Assembly (NCBI GenBank): GCA_901538445.1
Contig: LR594585.1
Location: 62,001-126,000, forward strand
Length of the DNA: 64,000 nt
DNA from: Gemmataceae bacterium
Lineage (GTDB): Bacteria; Planctomycetota; Planctomycetia; Gemmatales; Gemmataceae
Direction: 5' to 3'
How positions within the stretch are numbered: position 1 is the stretch's first letter; each line of letters begins with the position of its first letter. A program made the position numbers and the translations under genes. This document shows, one piece after another, positions 7,634 to 15,443 of the stretch. The notes beneath the pieces are model-generated. The model was given only the letters and a program-made list of their open reading frames with translations, did not search any database and was not told the DNA's origin.

Positions 7634-9598
7634 TTACTTCGCGTCCACGAACTCGGTGATCTGGACCTCCAGCGCGGCGAGGGCGGCGGCGACGGCCTTC
7701 GCGTCGGCGGCGAGCTTGCGGTCGGCGTCGGCGTTCGGGTCGAGCGGGGCGACCAGGTCGTTCAGCTTCACGCCGGCCGCCGTGAACACCGTCAGCAGCT
7801 TCCGCAGCGTGTACTTGTCCCCGACCTTCTTGCACTCCTCGACGGCCCGGCCCAGGTCCGGTAGGCTGTCGCGGAAGTCCGGGACCGTCGCCACCGCGGC
7901 CCATTTCTTCAGCAGGTAGTCGCGGGCCTTCGCGTGCGCGTCGGACTTCGGCGCCCAGTCGGCCTTCAGCTTGTCGCGCCGGGCCTTCACCTCGGCGTTC
8001 TCGGGGAGCAGCGTCACGAGCAGGTCGTAGGCGTTGATCGCCTCGTCCACGTCGCCGCGGCCGAGCAGCAGCGTGATCCGCGTGACGAGCGCCTCGGCCT
8101 GCACCTCGCGGGCGGCGATGGTCGGGTCGTTCTCGCGGGCCACGACCGCTTCGAGGGTCTTGACGTGCGCCGCGAGTTGCACGTTGAACTGCCGCAGCGC
8201 CGCGAGCTGCCGCTCGATCGAGCGCACCAGCTCGGGCGAGGCGTCGGGCGACTCCTTGATGCGGGCGAGGTCGTCGGCGATGCCCTTGTCGGCGGCGTCG
8301 GCGGCCTGGAACCCGCCGCGGGCGCGGGCCAGCGCGTCGGCGTTCTTCTTCTTCTCGATGAGCGCCGCGGTCGCCTCGAAGCAGATCGTCTGCGCGTTCC
8401 GGGCGTCGGCGACGCGGGCCGCGGCCGCGACCAGGCCCCGCAGGTTCTCGGCCTTCCGCTCCAGCTCCGGGTTGATCTCGAACGGCAGGTTCACCGGCTC
8501 CGGGCCGAGCACCGGCACGGGGAACGGCACCGACCGGCCCCCGTGGGTGACCGTGACGCAGGCGACGTTCGCCAGGGACCGCTCCGAGCGGAACAGCCCG
8601 TCGCGGAACGTGAACCGGTCCTTCGGGTCGGGCGGGGTGCCGAACCCGGCCTCGGTCGCCCGCACCGTCGCCTGCCCGGTCGATTTCTGGTCGGCCGGGT
8701 TCGACGTGACGAGCCGCACGGTGAGCGGCGCGTCCACGGTGCCGAGCTTCATGCACCGGTAGCCGACGAGGTTGGTCGCCGCGGGGAACGGGTTCTGGTA
8801 CAGCGTCAGCACCCCGCACCGCACGGTGCCGTCCTTGTTCACCTCGATGACGCGGAGCAGGGTGAACGGCCGCAGGGTGGCGCTGAGCGCCGGCGGCGGG
8901 ACCGACCCGGGCGGGGCCGCGATGATCTTCCCGGTGGCCGTGCGGACCGGGGGCGGGGCCGGCCGCTGCGTCTTGAACACCTGCGACACCGCGAACACGT
9001 CGCCGACCTTCACGACACGGTCGCCGAGCGCGCCGAGTTGCCCCCCCCGGAGCGCGACCTTCACCGCGTCCACCTTCCCGGGGGTCGCGTCGAACGAGCC
9101 CGTCGGACCAAAGTCGCGGTCGAGCATGAGCCCGGCGGTGCGGCCGACGAGTTCCGGGGCGCGGACCGACTGCCTGCGGACGACCGGCGAGGCGAGCCCG
9201 GCGAACCCGTCGTGCTGCCGCGCCTCGAGGTGGTACTGGCCGTCGCGGTACTCGAGCGCGAGGAAGTGCGTCTTCGCGCCGGTCAGGTCGCGGGGCGCGT
9301 CGAGGGCGGAGAACCCCTTGTCGTCGAACTGCTGCCAGAGCGGCTCCCACTTGTCGCGGGGCACCTCGCCGAGGTCGATCACCTCGACGGTCCCGAGCGG
9401 CCCCATCGCCGGCTGGAGCGCCGCGAGGGCGTCCCGCTTGAGCTGCTCGCGGAACGACGGGGAGAGGAGCGGGTGCGGCTTCGCCTTGAGTACGACCCGC
9501 CAGAGCGTGGGCGTCTTCGGCTCCGGGTCGAGCTGGGCCGGGGCCGGGCGGGCGAGAGCAACGGTCGCGAGGACGGCGGCCAGCAGGCGGACGCGCAT
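7634..9598 (-). CDS. Secreted protein of unknown function
   Basis: 654 residues from the ATG at MRVRLLAAVLATVALARPAPA. The GTG three codons upstream would place GGAG too close. The N-terminus is a clear Sec signal with probable cleavage near PAPA-Q. The first half is beta-rich, with DUF-like planctomycete segments. The second half (about 370-650) is mostly helical and charged, with VRSIERQLAALRQFNV and similar heptad-like stretches, so coiled coil is likely. I do not recognise a named family. It contains a C8 tract at 9041-9048 in which the reading frame is intact, a useful control for the surface-protein frameshifts. It is divergent from the next secreted protein. Confidence 0.7.
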   Translation of the reverse strand: MRVRLLAAVLATVALARPAPAQLDPEPKTPTLWRVVLKAKPHPLLSPSFREQLKRDALAALQPAMGPLGTVEVIDLGEVPRDKWEPLWQQFDDKGFSALDAPRDLTGAKTHFLALEYRDGQYHLEARQHDGFAGLASPVVRRQSVRAPELVGRTAGLMLDRDFGPTGSFDATPGKVDAVKVALRGGQLGALGDRVVKVGDVFAVSQVFKTQRPAPPPVRTATGKIIAAPPGSVPPPALSATLRPFTLLRVIEVNKDGTVRCGVLTLYQNPFPAATNLVGYRCMKLGTVDAPLTVRLVTSNPADQKSTGQATVRATEAGFGTPPDPKDRFTFRDGLFRSERSLANVACVTVTHGGRSVPFPVPVLGPEPVNLPFEINPELERKAENLRGLVAAAARVADARNAQTICFEATAALIEKKKNADALARARGGFQAADAADKGIADDLARIKESPDASPELVRSIERQLAALRQFNVQLAAHVKTLEAVVARENDPTIAAREVQAEALVTRITLLLGRGDVDEAINAYDLLVTLLPENAEVKARRDKLKADWAPKSDAHAKARDYLLKKWAAVATVPDFRDSLPDLGRAVEECKKVGDKYTLRKLLTVFTAAGVKLNDLVAPLDPNADADRKLAADAKAVAAALAALEVQITEFVDAK

Positions 9599-9707
9599 GT
9601 CGGTCACTCCAACGGCTTGAGCGGAGTCGCGTTGAATATCTTACCATCCCGCCGCCGGCGCGGTATCGTCGGTACAGTCCCCCAGTTCCACACAACGGGT
9701 GCCGCAC

Positions 9708-10865
9708 ATGCGTTCCATGCCCCACCTGTTCGCCGCCGCGTGCCTCCTGGCCGCGGCGGTTCGGCTCGCGGTCCCCGCGGCGGCCCAGGAGCCGGGGCCG
9801 CTCCTCAAGCCCGTGGTCCCGCCGTCGTCGGGCACCCGGGTGCGGGTGGCCACGTCGGAAGTGGACCCGGTGTTCTACCACTTCGCGGCCCGCGTCCCGG
9901 ACCCGAAGAACAAGGACAAGTCGTTCGACATCACCGTCGCGTTCGACAGCCTCCCGAGCAAGGCGATGGTGGCGGCCAAGAAGTGGAAGGAGTGGGGGTT
10001 CGAGGTGCCGGCGAACCGCTCCGCCACGCTCCCGGAGCTGGTGGTCCGCGCCGCGCAGGTGGCCCCGCGGACCACCAAGGGCCGCGACGTCGAGGTGCGG
10101 CTGGCGAACCTGAAGGTCGAGATCATCGAGCCGCCCAAGGACGGCGACACGGTGCTGTTCTGCGACCTGCTGCTCCCCATGAACGCGCTGACCAGGGGGG
10201 CCGACAAGGCGTTCGAGCCGCGGATGTACTTCGGCGACAAGTTCATGGAGTTCACCGTTTCCACCGGGGTCGTGAAGCGGCTCGGCAGCGGCGACGACGG
10301 CCCGCTCCCGGAGCCCGCGGTGAGCCCCGACAAGGACCTGCTCCCGTTCGCCGGCCCGATGAAGGACTACCTCGGGAACCCGACGTTCGCGTTCGCCAGC
10401 GTGGACGGGCAGCCGAAGTACGCGCTGCCCGACGGGAAGACGGAGCCGGTGAGCGTCGGCCTGTCGTCCACGATGAACTGGCCCGAGGGGATCCTGATGA
10501 CCATGGGCACGGCCCGCGGGCTGGGGCTGACGGTCGAGGACGCGAAGGACCTGAAGGGGCTCGGGGCCGGGTTCGACGCGACCGTGGCGCGGGCCAAGGT
10601 GAAGGAGTTCCGGCTCGCGGTGCTCACCGGGTCCGGCCTCAAGGTGCCCAAGGACATCGTGCTCAAGGACGTGACGGTGATCGTGGACAAGAACAACTCG
10701 CAGCACTTCGTGTGGATCGGGACGCGGTTCCTCGACTCGCACGTCACCGACGCCGTGTACGGGTGCGACTCGTACGGCACCTGGCGGCTCAGCGGCCGGG
10801 TGAAGCCCGAGCTGCTCATGGACCCGAAGACCCGCACCCCGCCGCCCCCGCCGAAGAAGCCGTGA
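9708..10865 (+). CDS. Secreted protein of unknown function
   Basis: 385 residues from the ATG at 9708. GTG 9699 and ATG 9717 are alternatives, and no ribosome site clearly decides. A Sec signal (MRSMPHLFAAACLLAAAVRL, cleavage near AAA-QEP) is followed by a mature protein rich in beta-type sequence, with a proline-rich end (TRTPPPPPKKP). No catalytic motif or known domain is recognised. It is transcribed away from the other secreted protein with about 110 nt between starts, so the two may share a control region. It ends 12 nt before a family E palindrome. Confidence 0.65.
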   Translation: MRSMPHLFAAACLLAAAVRLAVPAAAQEPGPLLKPVVPPSSGTRVRVATSEVDPVFYHFAARVPDPKNKDKSFDITVAFDSLPSKAMVAAKKWKEWGFEVPANRSATLPELVVRAAQVAPRTTKGRDVEVRLANLKVEIIEPPKDGDTVLFCDLLLPMNALTRGADKAFEPRMYFGDKFMEFTVSTGVVKRLGSGDDGPLPEPAVSPDKDLLPFAGPMKDYLGNPTFAFASVDGQPKYALPDGKTEPVSVGLSSTMNWPEGILMTMGTARGLGLTVEDAKDLKGLGAGFDATVARAKVKEFRLAVLTGSGLKVPKDIVLKDVTVIVDKNNSQHFVWIGTRFLDSHVTDAVYGCDSYGTWRLSGRVKPELLMDPKTRTPPPPPKKP

Positions 10866-10876
10866 CCCAGACGTGC

Positions 10877-10944
10877 CCGGGCGAGCCGTGTGTCAACACA
10901 CGGGTTGAGGTTCACCCGTGTGTTGACACACACGGCTCGCCCGG
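10877..10944. repeat. Inverted repeat, family E, second copy
   Basis: Left arm 10877-10905 and right arm 10914-10944 repeat the sequence at 4865-4928 almost exactly, with a 2-nt deletion in the left arm and loop TGAGGTTC. As in the first copy, it lies between convergent genes. Confidence 0.9.
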
Positions 10945-10966
10945 TCGTAAGCCCGGAACGAAACGA

Positions 10967-10996
10967 ACGCGGCCCGGGGTCGCCCCCGGGCCGCGT
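10967..10996. terminator. GC-rich hairpin between convergent genes
   Basis: ACGCGGCCCGGG and CCCGGGCCGCGT form a 12-bp stem with a small loop. It lies 37 nt past the stop of the leftward wall-protein gene. There is no U-tract on either strand. Confidence 0.4.
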
Positions 10997-11032
10997 CGCT
11001 GGTGATCGGTCAGAGCCGGTCACCGGTTGACG

Positions 11033-12472
11033 TCAGTTGCAGCAGGCCGCGGTCGCACCGCAGGCCGAGGCCTCGCAGCAGCTGCTCTTCTTGCTGGCGA
11101 ACTTGCCCTTGAGCTTCTCGAACAGGCCCGGGCCCTTGTCGGCGCACGGGTCGCAGGCCGGCTTGCAGGCCTTGTGGCAGGCGAACTTGGCCTTCAGGCG
11201 GTCGAGCAGGCTCGGGCCCTTGTCGGCGCACGGGTCGCAGGCCGGGGTGCAGGCGTTGTCGCAAGCGTTCCCGCACGGGGTGCCGCAGGCCGGGGCGGCC
11301 GGGGCGACCGGGGCCGGGACCCACACCTGGACGTCCTTCTCAACGACCGTCGGGACGCACTTGCAGACCTTGATCGTCTGCTGCACCGGGACGCACACGG
11401 TCACGCACCGGGTGGCCTGGTAGGCGACGCACTTCTTGACCATCACGGTACAGGTGACCGTCTCGCACGTCGGGACGCACTTGGTCTTGCACACCGGGAC
11501 GGTGATCTGCTTGGTGACGCACTCGCACACGGTCACGGTCTTCTTCACCGGCACGCACTCGCACACGGTCACGGTCTTCTTCACCGGCACGCACTCGCAC
11601 ACGGTGCACATCTTCTTGACCGGCACGCACTCCTGGACGCAGACCGTCTTGGTGACGGGCTTGCACTCGTAGGTGCAGACGGTCTTGGTCACGGGCACGC
11701 ACTCGGTGATCTTCTTGCACACGGTGACCGGGCAGCAGGTCGTCTCGCAAACCTTTTCCTTGCGGCAGACTTCCTTGGTCCGGGGGCACGGGCAGTAGCA
11801 CGGGTCGGTGATCGACCGGAGCCGGTCCGCGAAGCTCGGGCCGCGGGTCACCGTCTCGGAGACGTTGACCCAGTGCGAGGTGGTCTTCTGCTGCATCTCG
11901 GTGACCATCACGGTCGAGTGCCGCACCTCGTTCACCGTCACCTGCTTCTGGACGGGGACCCGCTCCATCACGGTGACCTGCTTCTGGACGCTCACCTTCT
12001 CCATGACGGTGACTTCCTTCTGCACCGGCCGCTTCTCCATCACCGTCACTTCCTTCTGGACGGGCACCTTCTCCATCACGGTGACTTCCTTCTGCACCGG
12101 GACGCGCTCCGTGACGCACCGGGTCTCGTTCACCGTCTCGGTGACCATCTTGTTGACCGTCACCTGCTTGGTGACCGTCTCGGGGACGCACTCCGTCTTG
12201 TACGCGGTGTACGTCTCGGTCTTCTGCTGGGGCTGCATGACGGTGACGGTCTGGTCGACCCACGTCTTGACGTACTCGGTCACCTTCTGCTTCTGGGTGA
12301 CCCAGCTCCCGCACCCCGAGGTCGCGACCGGCCCGCACGGGCTGCCGCACGGGTTGCAGTCGTCGCCGCCCTTCTTCTTGCCGCCGAACGCCTGGGCATC
12401 CGTGGCGACCACCCCGAACAGGGCAGCCACGGTCGCCGTCATGAGACACATCTTGATTCGCCGAACGCTCAT
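11033..12472 (-). CDS. YTV-type cysteine-rich cell-wall/surface protein
   Basis: 479 residues from the ATG at MSVRRIKMCL. The signal peptide probably ends near AQA-F (residue 28). The TETYTAYKTECVPETVT segment (85-101) matches the YTV domain of planctomycete wall proteins. Residues 124-182 hold five copies of a 12-residue repeat of type VPVQKEVTVMEK. Residues about 257-318 hold Cys-bearing repeats of type VPVKKTVTVCEC. The C-terminal part duplicates a CDPCADKGP unit (412-420 and 440-448). Cys content is very high in the second half, suggesting disulfide cross-linking outside the membrane. YTV proteins are known from Rhodopirellula as wall components, and the assignment here is by motif. The start has only a weak GGGGGT upstream. 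Confidence 0.85.
   Translation of the reverse strand: MSVRRIKMCLMTATVAALFGVVATDAQAFGGKKKGGDDCNPCGSPCGPVATSGCGSWVTQKQKVTEYVKTWVDQTVTVMQPQQKTETYTAYKTECVPETVTKQVTVNKMVTETVNETRCVTERVPVQKEVTVMEKVPVQKEVTVMEKRPVQKEVTVMEKVSVQKQVTVMERVPVQKQVTVNEVRHSTVMVTEMQQKTTSHWVNVSETVTRGPSFADRLRSITDPCYCPCPRTKEVCRKEKVCETTCCPVTVCKKITECVPVTKTVCTYECKPVTKTVCVQECVPVKKMCTVCECVPVKKTVTVCECVPVKKTVTVCECVTKQITVPVCKTKCVPTCETVTCTVMVKKCVAYQATRCVTVCVPVQQTIKVCKCVPTVVEKDVQVWVPAPVAPAAPACGTPCGNACDNACTPACDPCADKGPSLLDRLKAKFACHKACKPACDPCADKGPGLFEKLKGKFASKKSSCCEASACGATAACCN
11519..11704 (-). repeat. Cys-type 12-residue coding repeats in the YTV protein
   Basis: This encodes residues about 257-318. The last copies are nearly identical at DNA level (CTTCTTCACCGGCACGCACT recurs with 36- or 48-nt spacing), which indicates recent duplication or gene conversion. 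Each repeat follows the scaffold VPV-x-K-x-V-T-V-C-E-C. Confidence 0.75.
11924..12103 (-). repeat. Cys-free 36-nt coding repeats in the YTV protein
   Basis: Five tandem 36-nt units encode residues about 124-182 (VPVQKEVTVMEK type). The scaffold is the same as in the Cys-type repeats, but with Met and Lys where the latter have Cys. Confidence 0.8.
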
Positions 12473-13009
12473 TTGGGTGACCCCCACGAGTTCCGAACTC
12501 CCGCACCCCGCCGTGTCCCGTAGCGACCGTCCATTCGTCGCACACACCGGGAAGGCTTTCAGGTTGCTTGCGATAGTTATGACCGCGCCGGGGCGGGTTG
12601 GGAAATCGGCGGGGCCGCGCCGGGGCCAAATTGTGGCCCGCCGCGGGCGCGATCTGCGGGGTTGCGCGGCGCGCCCGGTCGTGCCGGTCGCGCCCGTTCG
12701 CGCGGCGCGCTGCGTTCTGCCGGTTTCGAGCCGGCCCGGGGCGCGGCGCAACCCGCACCGCCGGGCGCGGGAGGCAGAACTGGCGCGTCCGCGGGAAGGG
12801 TTCTGAGGGGGTCAGAGGGACGCGGAAAGGGCTCGAAATCGGGGCCGGACCGCGGGAATTGTACGCGGGCCGGCCGGCGGGGAGGTGTCACCCGGCCGCG
12901 GTGGTCGGCATCCGCTCTGTAGCCGGCCTCTGTGAGGCCGGTGCCTGGGGGGTCGCACAGCCCGGCCTCACAGAGGCCGGCTACACGAAGCCACCAAGCG
13001 GACGTGCTG
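12473..13009. other. Intergenic region, extremely GC-rich
   Basis: 537 nt upstream of the wall-protein gene and downstream of rsgA. The stretch 12590-12780 is dominated by GCGCGG/CGCGCC words. I find no gene with a ribosome site. The leader of the wall-protein mRNA and its promoter must lie here. The palindrome at 12918-12985 is annotated separately. Confidence 0.4.
12918..12985. repeat. Inverted repeat, 24-nt perfect arms (TGTAGCCGGCCTCTGTGAGG...)
   Basis: 12918-12941 pairs exactly with 12962-12985 over a 20-nt spacer. Each arm is itself partly palindromic (CCGGCCTC/GAGGCCGG), so cruciform alternatives exist. It lies 25 nt beyond the rsgA stop. Confidence 0.9.
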
Positions 13010-14242
13010 TCACTCGGCCGCGGTGCCGTGGAACATGCCGTGGTAGCTGTGGTACCGGCGGGGGCTCAGCAGGTTGCGGGCGACGGCCCCCTTCACCGCG
13101 CACCCGGTCTCGTGCGTGTGGGTGCAGTCGGGAAACTCGCAAAGCGCGACGAACGGCCGGAAATCCCTGAAGTAGCCCTCGACTTCTTCCGGGCGCACGT
13201 CCCACAGCGCGAGCTGCCGCACGCCCGGCGTGTCCACGACCCACCCGCCCGTGTCGAGCTTCAAGAGCTGGGCGTAGGTCGTGGTGTGCCGGCCCTTGTT
13301 GTTCACCTCGCTGACGGACCGCACCGACAGCCCGAGCCCCGGCTGGACCGCGTTCAGCAGCGACGACTTCCCGACCCCGGACTGGCCCGAGAACACCGTG
13401 GACCGCCCGCGGAGCTGCTCCCGGAGCCGGTCGATGCCGGTCCCGGCCCGCGCGCTGGTCAGCAGCACCGGGAGGCCGAGCTGCGAGTACGCGCCGATGA
13501 GCGGCTGCAACTCGGCCGGGTCCGCGAGGTCGATCTTGTTCAGCAGCAGCAGGGGCTTGAGCCCGCCCTTCTCGGCGGCCGCCATGTACCGGTCGATCAG
13601 GTGCGGCTTCAGCGTCGGCTGGACCAGCGAGATCACGATCGCGACCTGATCGACGTTCGCGACGAGCACCTGCTCCCGCCGCCGGCTCGCCCGGGTCAGC
13701 TCCCCGTGCCGCGGCTCGACCCGCTCGATCATGCCCTCGGCGGGGGTAGCGGGCAGTGGAGAGTGGACAGTGGTCAGTGAAGGCGTTCCGGCAGCGGTTT
13801 CGTCTTCTTCACTGCCTTTCTCTTCTTGACTGCCCACTGCCGGCTGTCCACTGCCCACTACTGCCGGGCGGAACCACACCACGTCGCCGGTGGTGACGAC
13901 GTTCCGCTCGTCGGTCGCCATCGTCTTGAGGAGCCGCCGCACGGCGCACCGGAAGACGCGGCCGTCGTCGGCCTCGACCACCGACGCGAGCCCGTGGACC
14001 CGGAGCACGCGGCCGCGGATCGCGTCGCCGGTGCTGAGCCGGCCGGGCTCGTCCGCGTCGCCCTCCTGGACGACGGTGCGGTACCGCGAGAGGTCGCCCT
14101 TGGCCCGCACCCGCTCGGACGACACGCTCTCGTCGGTGCTGGCCGCATCGGCCTGGTAGTCGCGGGTGAGGTCGTTGCCCCGGGGCGGCTTGGCCCGGTT
14201 CTTCCGCATCTCGACCCGGACCTTTTTCTTGTCCTTGCTCAT
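13010..14242 (-). CDS. rsgA: Small ribosomal subunit biogenesis GTPase RsgA
   Basis: 410 residues, longer than the usual 290-350. After a basic N-terminus comes the OB-fold (about 75-127), then the circularly permuted GTPase: NKID (235-238) as G4, TSAR (262-265) as G5, GQSGVGKSS (286-294) as G1 and DTPG (337-340) as G3. The zinc knuckle has C368, C373, H375 and C381 (CEFPDCTHTHETGC). RsgA releases factors from the 30S subunit late in assembly. Residues about 128-168, between OB-fold and GTPase, are a low-complexity insert encoded by an inverted repeat. The start MSKDKKK has no obvious Shine-Dalgarno sequence; an in-frame extension to 14332 would cover the divergent promoter. Confidence 0.93.
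   Translation of the reverse strand: MSKDKKKVRVEMRKNRAKPPRGNDLTRDYQADAASTDESVSSERVRAKGDLSRYRTVVQEGDADEPGRLSTGDAIRGRVLRVHGLASVVEADDGRVFRCAVRRLLKTMATDERNVVTTGDVVWFRPAVVGSGQPAVGSQEEKGSEEDETAAGTPSLTTVHSPLPATPAEGMIERVEPRHGELTRASRRREQVLVANVDQVAIVISLVQPTLKPHLIDRYMAAAEKGGLKPLLLLNKIDLADPAELQPLIGAYSQLGLPVLLTSARAGTGIDRLREQLRGRSTVFSGQSGVGKSSLLNAVQPGLGLSVRSVSEVNNKGRHTTTYAQLLKLDTGGWVVDTPGVRQLALWDVRPEEVEGYFRDFRPFVALCEFPDCTHTHETGCAVKGAVARNLLSPRRYHSYHGMFHGTAAE
13751..13856. repeat. Imperfect inverted repeat inside rsgA
   Basis: 13751-13779 (GGGCAGTGGAGAGTGGACAG...) pairs with 13828-13856 at roughly 23 of 29 positions, with a 48-nt spacer. Wording of the type CAGTGG/CCACTG is repeated. It keeps the rsgA frame and encodes residues about 129-165. 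Confidence 0.8.
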
Positions 14243-14276
14243 GTTGGTTAGTTTAACCCCTGGGGTGCGCTCACAA

Positions 14277-14304
14277 CAGCCCACGGGTCGGGACCCGTGG
14301 GCTG
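14277..14304. repeat. Perfect 12-nt-arm palindrome in a divergent promoter region
   Basis: CAGCCCACGGGT (14277-14288) and ACCCGTGGGCTG (14293-14304) flank CGGG. It lies between the divergent starts of rsgA and the DUF6807 gene, so it cannot be a terminator of either. It could be an operator, or a mobile palindrome. Confidence 0.7.
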
Positions 14305-14389
14305 CTACCGCACCTCCTTGACACCCCCACACCGCCCGCCGAGACTACACACGTCGCTCCCCCCTCCCACTCCGCCCGGAGCCCCGCAC

Positions 14390-15409
14390 ATGCGCTGCCT
14401 GTTCGCACTCGCCCTGCTCGCCGCCCCCGCCCTCGCGGCCGCGGCCGAGGTCACGGCCGTCGTCGGCAAGGACGGCGTCGAGTTCAAGTCCGGCTCGACC
14501 GTGGTCGCGAAGTACGTCACCGATCCCAAGTATTCCAAGCCGTTCCTGTACCCGGTGCTCGCCCCGGACGGCACCCCGGTCACCCGCGGGTGGCCCGTCG
14601 AGAAGGGGCTCCCGGGGGAGGCGACCACCGACCACGTCCACCACAAGTCGGTCTGGTTCTGCCACGGCGACGTGATCCCCGAGGGGGTGGAACTCAAGAC
14701 GAAGACGGCCGACAAGCACGGCAAGGGCGTGGACTTCTGGAGCGAGACGAAGGACAAGGACGGCAAGCCGCGGCACGGGCAGATGACCGTGAAGAGCGTC
14801 GGCGAGCCGAAGACGGTGCCGGGCGGCGTGAGCGTCGAGACGCAGAACGAGTGGTTCACCGCCGACGGCGACAAGGTGCTCGACGAGACCCGGGTCGTCA
14901 CGTTCACCGAGACCCCCGAGGGCCGGCTGTTCGTGTTCGACATCACCCTGAAGGCGACCGCGTGCCCGATCACGTTCGGCGACACGAAGGAGGGGTCGTT
15001 CGGGATCCGGGTCCACGACGAGCTGCGGCCGGCGGCGAAGGACGGCGCGACGGTGACGACGGCAGAGGGCAAGGCGCTGGCCGCCCCGCAAAAGGACAAC
15101 CTGTCGATCTGGGGCGAGCCGTCGCCGTGGATCGACTACTCGGGGAAGGTCGGCGGGAAGCCGGTGGGCGTCGCGGTGTTCGACGGCCCCAGCAACCCGA
15201 GGGCGTACTGGCACGTCCGGGCCTACGGGCTCAACGGCGCGAACCCGTTCGGCCGCGACGGCAGCGGGTTCCCGTCCCAGAAGGGCAAGACCGACCTCGT
15301 GAAGATCGAGAAGGGCGGCGAGTTGAAGCTGAGGTACGGCGTGTACGCCCACACGGGCGACGCGAAGACCGGCAAGGTCGCCGAGGCGTTCGAGGCGTTC
15401 AAGAAGTGA
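14390..15409 (+). CDS. DUF6807 (PmoA-like) secreted protein
   Basis: 339 residues. The start is the ATG after CCGGAGCCCCGCAC. A Sec signal (MRCLFALALLAAPALAAAAE) is followed by a beta-sandwich type sequence with the family hallmark DHVHHKSVWFCHGDV near 80-94 (DHPHHRGLWFTHGDV-like in relatives) and GSFGIRVHDELRP near 203-215. Planctomycetes carry many copies, usually labelled as methane-oxygenase PmoA family, a misleading name because the family has no shown relation to particulate methane monooxygenase activity. A role in carbohydrate processing is likely by family context only. Confidence 0.85.
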   Translation: MRCLFALALLAAPALAAAAEVTAVVGKDGVEFKSGSTVVAKYVTDPKYSKPFLYPVLAPDGTPVTRGWPVEKGLPGEATTDHVHHKSVWFCHGDVIPEGVELKTKTADKHGKGVDFWSETKDKDGKPRHGQMTVKSVGEPKTVPGGVSVETQNEWFTADGDKVLDETRVVTFTETPEGRLFVFDITLKATACPITFGDTKEGSFGIRVHDELRPAAKDGATVTTAEGKALAAPQKDNLSIWGEPSPWIDYSGKVGGKPVGVAVFDGPSNPRAYWHVRAYGLNGANPFGRDGSGFPSQKGKTDLVKIEKGGELKLRYGVYAHTGDAKTGKVAEAFEAFKK

Positions 15410-15443
15410 GCCGCCGGGCCGCCGGGCACGCCCGGTGACACCG

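Noticed and set aside
9041-9048. C8 tract as a further frameshift
   Set aside because: The coding frame is continuous across it (LRGGQLGALGD), so it only serves as a control for the surface-protein tracts.
7629-10742. Minus-strand open frame of 1037 codons overlapping two secreted-protein genes
   Set aside because: It is Arg/Gly/Pro-rich shadow sequence typical of a high-GC genome, overlapping genes with signal peptides and ribosome sites.
12577-12922. Possible genes in the GC-rich stretch upstream of the YTV gene
   Set aside because: The translations are Arg/Ala/Pro-only with no start signal.
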